Assembly: GCA_009801015.1 (NCBI GenBank)
Contig: VHZZ01001767.1
Location: 117,160 to 139,431, forward strand
Source: Silene noctiflora
Lineage: Eukaryota; Streptophyta; Magnoliopsida; Caryophyllales; Caryophyllaceae
Direction: 5' to 3'
DNA length: 22,272 bases
Below are positions 1-11,900 of this stretch, piece after piece; position 1 is the first letter of the stretch, and every line of letters starts with the position of its first letter. The translations under genes were made by a program, and so were the position numbers. The notes below the pieces were generated by a model. That model made no database searches. It worked only from the letters and a program-made list of their open reading frames with translations, and had not been told where the DNA came from.

Positions 1-874
1 CTTAGCAGACTACCTTATTTATGTTTATCAAACTTGTTATTCGAGGGATATCTTTTCCCCATCACTTTGCTACTTATTTGGATTGTATAACTCAACTATC
101 ACTCGTTTTATGTTTCGGTTTTTAATGATGCTTCGCTNTAGACTTTAAAATGTTTTAAAAATCCCGTATTTCCGTTGTTTAATTCGCTTCCGCATGTTAT
201 TTAAGTGTCGCTAAATAGCGGGGTGTCACACGGAGGGGCTCATGTGGTGTCATGACGCCTGACAGGGGTTCGGTTAGAGTCCGGACTCGATACCATGAGC
301 GTGTCCTGAGTACCTATTTTACGGAATGCGGTCCGGTTGTTTGGTGGGCGGTGCTACAGTGCTGTCACCGGTTGTGGTACCGTGGGTGTGTCCCTGGTAT
401 CGGTGAAGCGATCGTGTAGTCGTCATGGATGTAGCATCGGGTGTTATACATTATATGTCGTGTTGCGCATTTATACATTTGTGTCATGTTAAAGTATTTA
501 TATTGTTGAGACTGACGTGTGTTTGCTGTGTTTATTTGTCACTTATTTCCAGGGTGGCCTGTGTTGATCCATATGATATTTTCAATCATATAGAGAGCAG
601 CTTGTAGACAGGCTGAGTCGTAGTATCACGCGGGAGACGAGACGAGTTTTGGACCTTGGAGTCGAGTTGCTTAGTTAGGTGATGGACAACATAGTTAGTA
701 GTTGAGTTGTATAACGTGTAGATCACACTTGTTATTTATTAATCATGTTTGTAACTCACTAAATATGTCATTTACATAAAGTGTGTCTCAATTGTAATTC
801 CGATTTCACTGCCTCGGGAAACCGAGATGGTGACATCTCCCGATTACCTTGGCGGGTAAGAAGGGGGTGTTACA
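1..874. mobile_element. LTR-retrotransposon-like sequence (edge of element)
   Basis: Two places carry the terminal motif common at plant LTR ends: GGGGTGTCACA ending at 230 and GGGGGTGTTACA ending at 874. Seen as an LTR, 224-874 would start TGTCACAC and end GTGTTACA, which are near inverted copies of each other (TG...CA rule). The interval is richer in G+C than its surroundings and has no convincing coding region. The five bases before 224 (cgggg) and after 874 (gtatg) do not match, so a clean solo LTR with target duplication is not shown. The stretch 1-230 may be the end of another LTR or internal sequence cut by the window edge. One ambiguous base (n) sits at 140. Superfamily (Ty3 or Ty1) cannot be decided. 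Confidence 0.45.
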
Positions 875-1604
875 GTATGACAATGACACTACTACTCTAT
901 TCTCTGTTTACGTATTTAGAGCTTTTATAAGACATTAATGAACCTTGTCTTGCATTTGCTACGGAATGTCTATTAGTAAGGTTGGATTTTGAGTTATGTA
1001 TGTATTAGATGTTTAGAACTTCCTTTTGGAACATTTGCTCGGTATAACATTATCACGAGAGCTTTACTTGAACTTAGCTAAATAGTTTTGGCCGCAATAT
1101 GGTTAGACTGAATATTTGGCCCATACAGCTATATCTGAATTGACCCTGAAAAACTTAGCTAGATAGTTTTGGCCGCAATATGGTTGGACTGAATATCCGG
1201 TTTTAAGTATCAAAATCATCGTCCGTTATATGTAAGACTGCATGTTTTTAAATCAGTTTCATACCCTCACGTTTCTTTTCTTACCAATTCCAAGTGTATT
1301 TGATTTCAACGGCAGTAGCTAATAGTGTACACTACTATAAGGAAAGCAACCGAATAAGATTTTTGTAAATGCTCAAACAATTTTTGTACTAAATAAAGAG
1401 ATCTCAAAAAAAAATATGGATGCTAAACTCAGAGCTACTTGAAATAATAGGTAAAGTGAGTAAAGGATTGGCAGTTAAGAAGGTAATGTACATTTAAGAG
1501 TGGCATTGATAGAAAAACTGTTTTTACATTGGCAATATTAGAAAAAAGGAAGTTTTATAGTGGCAATGGGTATATTTTCCTCGTTTATTGTGGGATAAAT
1601 AAAG
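875..1604. other. AT-rich intergenic stretch without a gene
   Basis: No coding region or RNA gene is visible. It contains a 45-bp direct repeat (1071-1115 and 1152-1196), annotated separately, and otherwise AT-rich sequence with short A and T runs. Confidence 0.6.
1071..1196. repeat. 45-bp direct repeat, two copies 81 bp apart
   Basis: 1071-1115 and 1152-1196 agree at about 43 of 45 positions; both contain the core ATAGTTTTGGCCGCAATATG. The copies are separated by 36 bp of unrelated sequence. No coding content is seen. This may be internal structure of a decayed transposon or a local duplication. Confidence 0.85.
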
Positions 1605-2524
1605 GGAAATGCTAAATCCCGCACACAATTTTACTAAATCTCGCGCATTTATACCTCATATTCCGAGTCTATCCCTTCCATTTCCCTCACCATCATAAGA
1701 GATAAATAAAAGAACCCCTAAAACCTATGAAATTTCCCCAAAATACTCCGTTTGACCATCACCTGGAAACTGATTTTTCAACCACCCTCTCCCACATTCT
1801 CCTGCGCCGGCCACGCCTGCTCCTCGCCCCTCACGTCGCCAACCACCAACGGCCGAAGTGACGAACACCCTCTTCCTTCCCCAACCACCACCCGCAATAC
1901 AACGTACCCCTGCAATAGGCACCACCGTACACGACCATCCACGACCGCCTACATACTACCTACTACTCCGGCCAAACACCGACGACTTAAGGACTTGTGT
2001 TGATAAAATTGTTGCTAAAACGACAATATTACTTTTGATATGTGTGAATTAATCGATAATTAACGAACTATCTACTAATCATAAAAGCAAAGTCATTTAG
2101 CCAATTTCTATTGGCTCCTGCTTTTTAGGGAATTGAAAAAAAAACATTTTTTTTATATGTAGGGACCACGTGTTCATTTCAGATTTAATTCGTCTCTCAC
2201 AATTGCTCTCTTATCTTTAATTTCAATATATTTTCCACCCATTAATCATATAAAATATGAATTATATATATTTAGAATTAAGTAAATATTGTTGTATAAC
2301 TATCATAAATATAAATTAGACTAGTGATAAATAAAAGTGTTTTGAGACAGCATGTTTCTCTGCACGGGTTTAAAACTAATTACGATGGATTTGCTTAATT
2401 TTGAGATTGAGGGAAGGGGGAGAACTTTTTTAATCATCGTTAAGATAAGGGGTAAAATTGGAATAATAGTGGCAAAGTGTGCGGGATTTAGTAAAACCTT
2501 GGGCGGGATTTAGTAAAACCTTGG
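1605..2524. mobile_element. Non-autonomous TIR element with doubled 22-bp terminal units
   Basis: The left end holds two cores, CTAAATCCCGC at 1612-1622 and CTAAATCTCGC at 1634-1644, spaced 22 bp. The right end holds the inverted core GCGGGATTTAG at 2481-2491 and 2503-2513, in two perfect tandem 22-bp units (2481-2502, 2503-2524). So both termini carry two units of the same period in opposite orientation. The interior has a GC-rich block (about 1780-1985) and an AT-rich half, and no transposase. I could not find a matching target-site duplication, so exact edges and superfamily are open; a Mutator-like or related cut-and-paste element is the best guess. The right edge is under 400 bp from the TFB2 start codon. 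Confidence 0.6.
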
Positions 2525-2833
2525 TCTTGAATTGTTCCTGTTAATTTTTCATATAGGAACCAGTCTTAACAAATTGATCAGCACAACACAAGCAACACTT
2601 CTGGTGATCGGCTACAGCCCCACCGATCGTTCTCCCGGTGGCATCCATCGTCCTTCTTGTCTGTCTTATTCACCACAAACATCCCAAACTCTCCACCCTC
2701 ACATTCACTCTCCTCCTCTTCCTCATCATTTTTCCCTTTCTTCACTTCAAACCTTCTAAATTCACTTTTTCTGCTGTTCAAACTTTTGTGTATTTGGGAA
2801 TAACACACTCCTAATTAAGGACTCGTCTATCTT

Positions 2834-2887
2834 ATGCCTTTTCAAATCCGTCAGCATCAAAATCGCCCTCCCACTACTATTTTATAG
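2834..2887 (+). promoter_or_regulatory. Possible upstream ORF in the TFB2 leader
   Basis: An ATG at 2834 opens a 17-codon frame that ends with TAG at 2885-2887, 31 bases before the TFB2 start codon. It lies in the likely 5' leader (2525-2918), which is rich in CT tracts and has no other gene. If the transcript starts upstream of 2834, this short frame could lower translation of TFB2. The transcription start is not known from sequence alone. Confidence 0.35.
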
Positions 2888-2918
2888 TCGAATATCCAGT
2901 TAGTTAAATTCAGGTAAA

Positions 2919-5900
2919 ATGCCGCAAGTAAGGATAATAGCCAAGAATTTCATGGACATGGTCGCGTCTTTGCCTGCTGTTAAGCTTGATACCCTCTACG
3001 CTAACCCATTCATTTGTGAAGCAATTCTCAGGTTTCAACCTAATTCTCCTCTTTATCCTTTTTTTATTTTATTTTATTTTATTTTATTTTATTTTATTTT
3101 ATTTTTAGTAACAACAATTCTTGTTTTATGTTGTTCAGCTCTTTCGATTGTCGTTTTTTTGAGTTTGGCAACTGAGCATGCTTTGGTTACTTCTGAATGT
3201 TTATGGTATTTTATAGTTGCCAAACAAACAATTATGTAGAGGGTAGAAATTAAGGTTATTGTTAGGTTTAAGGAGCTATTGTCACTCGTATCGAGAATGT
3301 ATACGACTATGTTACCTTGAAACTTGCTACTTGTTCTTAGCCTGATTGATATAAACGGCTGTGTTACTATCAAACTTCACATTGCCTACATGTTGCGGGT
3401 GCGACACGACTGTCCGATATTTCATTTTGGTTCAATACATGAAACTTCTTCACAAAATAGCGTCGCATCTGACACTCTAACACTTGCAGTTGAGTCGGAG
3501 TAATATCAATGTGAACCAAGTGATTTCAGGCATGGCTTTTTCATTGTGCTGTCAAGTGTGAACTCTATCCCACACCCTCACTAATCGGCAAATGGATTAA
3601 ATTCTCATAAGATGAATTAAAAAGCATTAACAAAATCTTACGATTTGTCATTATTTATTGGCAATAACATTGGTATGTTGTTTGATGAAAAATTTCCGTC
3701 AGAGTAAAATTTGTTCAAATATTTGGATATTGACACAGCTTATGGATGTTTCTTAGTATGGTCGTTGCAAAGATCCACATTGGCTTATTGTTGAAATTTT
3801 TATATGTACATTGTTGATTTTGTCTTAAAACCACCCTCTCATGTATTCTTGTTCGCGAACAAACAATTCTGATCATATTTCCTTGAGGTTAACTCTTCTT
3901 TAACCAAGTACCATATTCACAATATTCCTGTTTGTCCCTTATTAGATGCCTCTTACCTCTCAGTTAAACTGTATTGGCCTTAAAGTTGTGTCAATGTTTA
4001 AGTGGTGATTTAGAATACAAATGAGTGTTGTTTTTGTGTAAGCAAAGGGTGGTTTTTGTGAACTCCCTTATTTTTAGGGTAGTTCATATTTTCCACACTT
4101 AATCTATAGTTCACTCATCTGGCTTGCTAGTGAAAGCTGAATTATCAATATGTCATCATCTAATTGTCATCTATTGACAGTAGTAATATATTTTCTGAGT
4201 TCAGGTCCTTACCACCTTTGGCGAAGAAGTATGTTTTGCAAATGCTCTACATTGATGTGTCAGTACCTGCCAAGTCTATGGAAGAGTGGGTTCTTCCTGA
4301 CGGCCTTTCCAAACACAGAGTCGCTATTGATCGATTAGTTCAATTAAGGGTCTTCATGGAAACTGCTGAGAGGTATGCTCTTTATGGGAATTTTTATGTT
4401 ACTCATCAATTTTTTCCGGGGTTGGATTTCATGGATATACTGTTGGAAAAAGAGACAAGCTATGAAATGAATTCAAAGTTAATGTTAGGTTTAAACTTTG
4501 CTATACATATAACTACACGAGCCTTTTGCTAATTTCTCTTGATGTTGACAGGAAAAAAGAGACAAGCTATGAAATGAATTCAAAGTTTCGGATTAACCTT
4601 CAGAAGCAGCTAGTATACGGGTAAGCCCCATGACTCCCATCGTAATTGTGGGCGCCCTGGGCAGTGCTCTTCAGATTTCAGTAATTTTTGTAGCTTTCTT
4701 AGACCACCCCGTTGAGTACTTTGCACCTTTTTATCCCGCCCTTAGGTATTATACTACTTATTTTCTGTCCAAAATATGATTCCTATTTGTCACATGCTGT
4801 AGATGAGTACAGAGGGATAGCTAATGTTAGATTGGAGGAAGAGCAAATTATTCTTTGTGTGAGTTAAATGATTGTCTGATGAGAATAATCATGTTATTGC
4901 GAGAGCATAGTTACTTTGTTGGGACGCCACCCTCATGAGTTCATGGTGTCTTTTTTGTATATGGTTGTTGCTCCTATGGTGTCCTGAGATGAATGCTAAC
5001 ATTTCGTTCTTGTCATAAAAAGTGTGTGATGGGAATATAGCGATTGTGTGGCCATAAGGCTGATTGAAATTGAATAAGCTCTATTTTAGTTGTAAGTCTT
5101 GATATAATTTCTCCAATTTGTATGAGGATATTTTGCTTTTTGAGCTCTATTCTTTGAGCACAATTCTGTATGTATGGGCTATCTATTAATTATAGTCTCT
5201 TATTACACTGTCAGTAAAAAGAGAGTGTAGGGGATGACAAAGCTGTGTATCTGGAGATGACATGATGTAATTTTACTAAGTTTATGCTGTAATTGGGATT
5301 TGCCTTTTTTTTTTTTTTTTCCTGCTTGCCGTTTGGTCTGGCGATGTTAGTGCTCCTGAATATTTCTTTTTTTTAACTTTGTTGAATTGGCTGCTGCAGT
5401 GGATCATTACCAAGGAAACCGATGCCATTAAATACTGTGCCGCTCCCAAGCGTAGAGGAATTAGAGAAGTATGCCCTTGAACAGTGGGAGGTGAATGGCT
5501 TTTGTGCCTTTACTGTTGTGCCCCAGTCCATTTAAATTTCTGATTATTGTTCTTTCCATGGTTATTGTGGGTGGTGATTTGATCAGTTTGTTTTGTTAAA
5601 GTTGCATGTAGTTTATCTTGTTGATTTCGTTGAAGTAATTTTCTAATTATTTAAATCAATTGTATGCACTAACTTTTTTATTTTATTTTTGTGGATGATG
5701 GCAGTGCTTCTTACTACATCTTATTAGTTCCAGCCAAGCAGAGAAATTGACAAACTTTAGTCCTTCAATGATTAAGGTTTTCCAGCGTGGACTTTTGAGT
5801 CAAAGGTCTTAAAACATACTATGTTTATCTTGTGTGTATTTTAATGCTGTCTATTTAGCAAACAATATGCTTTCTGTTAGGCACAGTCTCACCATGCTTG

Positions 5901-8900
5901 TGAACTTAAACTTATATACAGGGAGAAGGAAGGGTCAAGGTTAACTGAGTATGGATTCCAATTCCTGGTATGTTCTCTGAGTTTGGATTCCAGTGCCTAG
6001 TATGTTCATCTGATATATTTTCTCCTTATGGAGTATATCACATGATAAATATCCTTGATGATTCCTCTGTGATTGACAGCTGATGGATACAAACGCACAA
6101 CTTTGGTACATAATTAGGGAGTACATCGCTAATGCTGAGGTACGATTCTCTTGGTCTTAGACCATATATATGTCGTTCAGAAACCAGGTATAAAGTATTA
6201 ATAAATGCTGTATATCATTTCTTGATTACTACTTGGAGGTGGACATGAAAAGGCAATGATCGATTTGGAAGTGCTATTACATATTGAAGTTCGTTAACAT
6301 GCATGCTATGCTACTCAGAGTCTCAAACCTGGGTATATGTATCATACACTGGTAATTATACAAAATGTCGGTCTCTCAATGACTCAGACACTTGGACAGT
6401 TGGACTCTGTCTTGAAAGAGCCACGTCTTCGAAGCAGGTGTTTAATCGTACATTCGAAATATTGAAAGATTCTAATAGTGAAATAGAGAAATGTTTGCGA
6501 TATAACACTCAAGTTTGTCAAAACTCATACCAATTGCTTTATATACTCGTCTATTTCGCTACTTTTGTCATGCAAGCTTCCCCTTTTCCCTCTAGTATGA
6601 GCCCCCTTTTCCTTTAGCTTGAGGAATCATGGTTCAAAATCTCGGTATCGGTCATAGTCGCGTTAGCAGTATAATCGGTCCTGAAAGTGCCGTCACGGAG
6701 GAATCGCGGTGATTCCCGGTGATTTCTCTGACGATGTCTCGTATCAGTAGAGTGAAAAACTGATACAACACTGCCGATACAATACAACTCGGCCGAGATT
6801 TTGAACCGCGTGAGGAGTATCAAATTAGTAAGACTTGGATACAAATTCATACCCATTGACTTCATTGTTGTGTTGAACATGGATATGGTCCCGACAGTGA
6901 AAAGTTGTAGTAATATAGCTTGTATGTGATGATAGTGGCTTGCTGATTATGTAACTTCTGGAGATTTGGGGCTGGTCGATTTGGATTATTACGACTGACA
7001 TGTACAAGAATTTCGCTTCTTAAATAATAAGGACCAACATGTAACATCTGAATCATGGATGCTGTCATGAAAAGCATACTCCACACCTTAGTACATATTC
7101 ATTCCTGAGATAAAAAATACTTAAGTTTTCATCGGCCATCCTCTCACACAAGTAAGCTTTTATGAAGGATGTATAAAGACCTTTGCAGTGAATATGTTAA
7201 GACGATTTCTGGGAAAGGATCAGGTGACATTTGACTTTTTTCAAGGGTTGAGATGAGGAGGAAGAGAAACTTCTGTACTATATTATCTGATCCACGTGGA
7301 GCTTATTTTCTCTCATGTTGTTTAATTGATTATTAATCACTTACATGGTGGCATAGTTATCCCATTTGCTTATTTTCTGCAGGAACGAGGCGTCGAGGCA
7401 GCAGATCTAATTTCCTTTTTACTAGAGCTTAGTTTTCATGAGATGGGGCAGGTACTTATTTTTTAAAAAATCTTTTTGTCCTTTCTCTGCTTGTTGACTT
7501 GTTGTATTTAGGAATTATGAACATACACTGAAGAACTCTTATCCAAGTTATTTTTTACTTAGGTCTTTTAAGTTTTTACTTTCCTTTCCACTCTAATTTA
7601 CTTATTATTTCCAAGATCTAGCTATGTTGAATTTTATGCCAATCATTTCCTAACAATTATCTTTGTCTCACCCGTGCCTTATGATGTCCAGGCTTACAAT
7701 ATTAATACATTAACTGAGGTTCAGAGTAGCGTAATCAAGGATCTTGCTGACTTGGGATTGGTCAGACTTCATAAGGTTGCACTTTTTGTGTGTGTTTCTA
7801 ATGACATTATTTGAGGGAATTATATCTTAATGCTGACTTGCACGTGAATTTTCAGGGCATGAAGGAGAGCTGGTTCATCCCTACGAAGTTGGCAACTACT
7901 CTTTCAGTTAGTTTATCAGATACATCAACAAGGAAGCAGGTACATGTTAAAACCTTGACATCTGTCACCTTCTGCTTTCTGCCTGTAGCCTAATTGGAGT
8001 GTATGTATCTTCTGAGTTCTGGCGTTGTTGCGTGGGTTATATATCACTTTTTTCTGCTGTCAGTTGTCATGTTAATAGTTTTTCAGCTCATATCCTGTGT
8101 AGCTTCTTTTTGCTCCGTTCTTTTCTCCTAGAATTGAACATTTTTCTTTCCTCAAATAGCTTTCAATTTACAATATTTGTCCTCTTTTATCTTCTCCACA
8201 TATGCTCAAGCCATTAAACAGTGCCACCAGAAACATCCTTTTCCACAGTGGGTTTATTTTATATATATTTCCTTTTAATGTACTTCACATATTTGTACTC
8301 CTGGCCTTATTGTACAATTTTCATTGAGCTTTCTCTGTGCAGGGATATGTGGTAGTTGAGACTAATTTTAGGATGTATGCATATTCATCATCGAAGCTAC
8401 ATTGTGAGATTCTTCGTCTTTTTGCAAGGTATTCCACTATCTCTAGTCTTTATCTGCTATTGTTTCTGACACTTTTCCTAACTTTATTGCTGGTCTTATA
8501 AGATATTTTGGATTTTGGATTTGAAATTTATACAGTCGCGAAATATTCTTACCGATCATATGATGTAATATACTATGACTCTAGAGGCATAGTCTGAAAC
8601 AATTTATACAGTTGTGGTTTGGGTCACAGATGTAGTATGGACTATCACGGCAATCTTGCTAAATGCGGCCAGGATCACCTCAAAATGTGGTAAAATGCGG
8701 AAATCGGTCCGAATCGGTGTCACAATGGATACTTAAAACCTAACCTAGAGGCCCTAGACCATGTTTTGAAAATTCTTGATTCGTGGACTCAACTTTACTT
8801 GTCGGGCTGTTAATTTTCTTGTTTTCACTATAGTATATAAATTTATGATTGTCATCAATGCTGACCATATGCACCTCCAGTTACTGTAATCTTGATTCTC

Positions 8901-11900
8901 GAAATTTCTTGCTAGTGTATTGATCCCGGATGTTGTCTGATTTCTGAAATCCATGTGTATCTACTCCCTCCCTTGTGCAGAGTAGAATACCAGCTTCCTA
9001 ATCTCATTGTATCAGCAATCAACAAAGAAAGCTTGTATAATGCGTTTGAAAATGGCATTACTGCAGATCAGGCAAGTGTTTTTTTCCCCTTTTTTCTGGT
9101 TGAACTTTGTCCGGTATGCTCGCATCAACTGAGCACTCAAAACCTATTGAAAGCGAGTTATCAAAAGCTTTTATAGACTATGCTTCCTTTTGAAACTCCG
9201 GTGGTGTTTTTTCATTCTTGATCCAGTCCGCAACTTGTGAGCTTCAAGGGTATTTCAATTTCCAACCTATTTTAGCTTAGAGGATAATTTTTGATTTTTT
9301 TGGTAGTCTCCTAGAAGTATGTGATCTGATTCGTTAAGTGTTTGAACGTAGGATCTTTACATGAATAAGAGCTCCTAACTTTATCTCAGCAATATGTCAA
9401 TTTAAGTAATCTGGCACCAGAATACCAGATCCCGGTAGCATACTCTGCCATACTCCATTTAAACCTGAAATAGTTTGCTTAACAGCTTCTGTTGTTTGAA
9501 AAGTGATAACTAATAGTCGAAGTTATTTATATCCTTCATGGTTTTATTTCCATTGCACTTTCTGTGTCTCTCGTCATTTATCTTTTGAGATTGTCTGGGT
9601 CGAGAATCGATGATCAGTTCTCGAGTTACCATCTTTCATGATCTTGAGGCATCCACAACTTCAATTCGAATGATTCAGCATTCAAAATCATGTAAGGAAT
9701 CCTTCCACCCAAATCTATCTCAGATGTTTTGGTTCTGACCTATGTTACTGGATTCGGGATTCGGACCCACGAACTACGAACTGGTTCGACCGAACACGAA
9801 CTGGGGTCGTTCGCGGCTTGGTTCGCCGGAATTCGCGGACCAGATCGGTCGGACCCACGAACTTTGTCGCCAGAGAAAGGTAAGTCGCCGGAGAAAGATA
9901 ATAACCCATAGCTTGGTCGCCGGAGAAGAACTAATATGGTGGGCTTGGAGGTTTGAAGAGAAGACGGAAGATGGGGATGCGTAGCTGTGAATAAGGGGAA
10001 TAGGTGAGGATGGGGTAGGTAGGGTTTAATAAAAGAAGATGGTGGGTCACTGTCCCACTTAGTATTTTTTTATTTATAGCACTTGCATAATTATATACTC
10101 CGTATTAGTTTTTGTACACAGCACTTTATTTGACTTTCCCTAGTGGTAGACTGTTACAAACTACAGTGCTACATTACACTTCCCAAACACATAAAAAAAC
10201 GAGATTATTTATGTATTTCTATTTTCAATAGATAATATTTTTTTTCAAAATAAAAACAAATACTTGTATTAATATGTTTTTATCCCTTAAAATAATAGAT
10301 TAATTATATACATCGAACCCGGTTCACTATATAAAGCGAATTACAAACTACGAACCCGAATTCGAACCGAACCGAACCACGAACTATGTAACCTAGGTTC
10401 TGACAAATTGCATCAGTACAGTAACGCTGACTGCTAAGTGCTTTAGGCCTTTGTATTGATTTGCACAGTGCCAGACCAATTGCTTCCAATGGAAGACAAG
10501 CTGAGAAAGTGCTTGCTGCTCAAAACTCATCATGCGTTTTTTTTAACATGTGTCTTGGGGTCGATTGTGTTTTTCTTTCGATATTAAGGGAGCCACAAAG
10601 GCACTATTGATACTGACGGGTTTCAAACCTAGGTTATGAGTATAGTTAGCTGACCTGTGCTTAGGTTTGGCTTTCTTTGTAGTGCATAGTCATAGGTTTT
10701 TGGTTATTTAAGATGCCAACTATTGCTTAATTACTTGAAACACTTGTTAGGAGCTAAGGCTTTTGTTTTGTTGAAAACTACGGTTTGCTAGTGTTCAGCG
10801 TTTCTAGTGGTACTACCTTTGATCACTCTTCTTCATGAGTACTTCTGGAAAGAGTTAAACATACTTCAAACGCTATTTGTCGTGAATAAGGCTGTTCATA
10901 AACAGTGTCGGACCGGCAAACTGGACCTGACCCCGGACCGATCGGTCCAGACCTGCAGCGGTCCGATCTGCGGGTCTAGCTTTTGGCAACATCCGGTCCC
11001 TAGCTTATTTGATCCAAAAACGGAAAAACCGGTCTGACTCAAAGACCGGTATTTTCTATTCCTTGTTTTCAAGACAGGGTAGGTGTGGGTATATAGTATT
11101 TTAGTTGTCATATACACATCAGCCGTTTCTTCCCCTATTTTCCTTCTTTCTCTCGCCTTTGATCTCTGTCACTTTTGGATCTGATAATCTTTCCTGCCTC
11201 CTCCTCCTCTCATCTACTGTCATCATTGTTGCCTTCTACTGGGTCATTGTTGTTGTAAACTCTAAACCTTATGCTAGAAGATGAATGAAAAGTAATTTTT
11301 TTTTTTTTGAATGATTTGATTTTAAAGCTGAAATGGTAAACCTTCGTATAGATGTATTATTTTGATTTTTTTTAGTTAGGTTTTTGATTTGGTTCTCTTT
11401 CTGATATTTGTAGTTTGATTTTTCTGAGCATAAATTTTTTAACTCAGATCTTTTATTCAAAATTGTAATTTAATTTTTATTTTGATGTTTTGTCTTTGAT
11501 TATAAATTTGCTTCGTTCTAAACTTATACTGCGTCTAGTTTTTTTCTCTGATTTTGCATAAATTTGTTCTCTCCATAACGGCTCAGGTCCGATCTGGACC
11601 GGATAATGCGGGGAGGTCCGGGTCAGGTCTAATTATAGCCGGTCTGGTTGTTGGCCCAAAATATCAAGATGAACTGGTAGGCGGCCTCTCGTGTATATTA
11701 GAATACTTTTAGGGGGGAAAAGAGATAAAATTAGATCTAACATGTAAATTAAAATCTAAGCCTCTATAGCTAGTATATTTTTGTAGATCTAACATGTTGC
11801 GAGATGGACGCTATGGAGTCACGGTGAGGTAGGTGAGTGGGGTTGTGATCATGTGATAAGGTGGTGCAGCGAGGTGGGACAAAAGGTGGTGTGTGGGTTG

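Noticed and set aside
425..607. 60-codon Cys-rich open frame near the left edge
   Set aside because: It lies within LTR-like sequence, has no known motif and is of a length expected by chance.
1752..2003. 83-codon open frame on the plus strand (Pro/Thr/Ser-rich), and its minus-strand partner
   Set aside because: The low-complexity composition of the GC-rich block opens several frames; no domain or codon signal is visible, and it lies within a transposon-like element.
1605..2524. Target-site duplication around the 22-bp-unit element
   Set aside because: Flanks tested at several plausible edges showed no matching 8-11 bp direct repeat.
9742..9984. 80-codon open frame inside the Mutator-like element
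   Set aside because: It starts in the terminal inverted repeat and crosses the internal repeats; no transposase or captured domain is recognisable.
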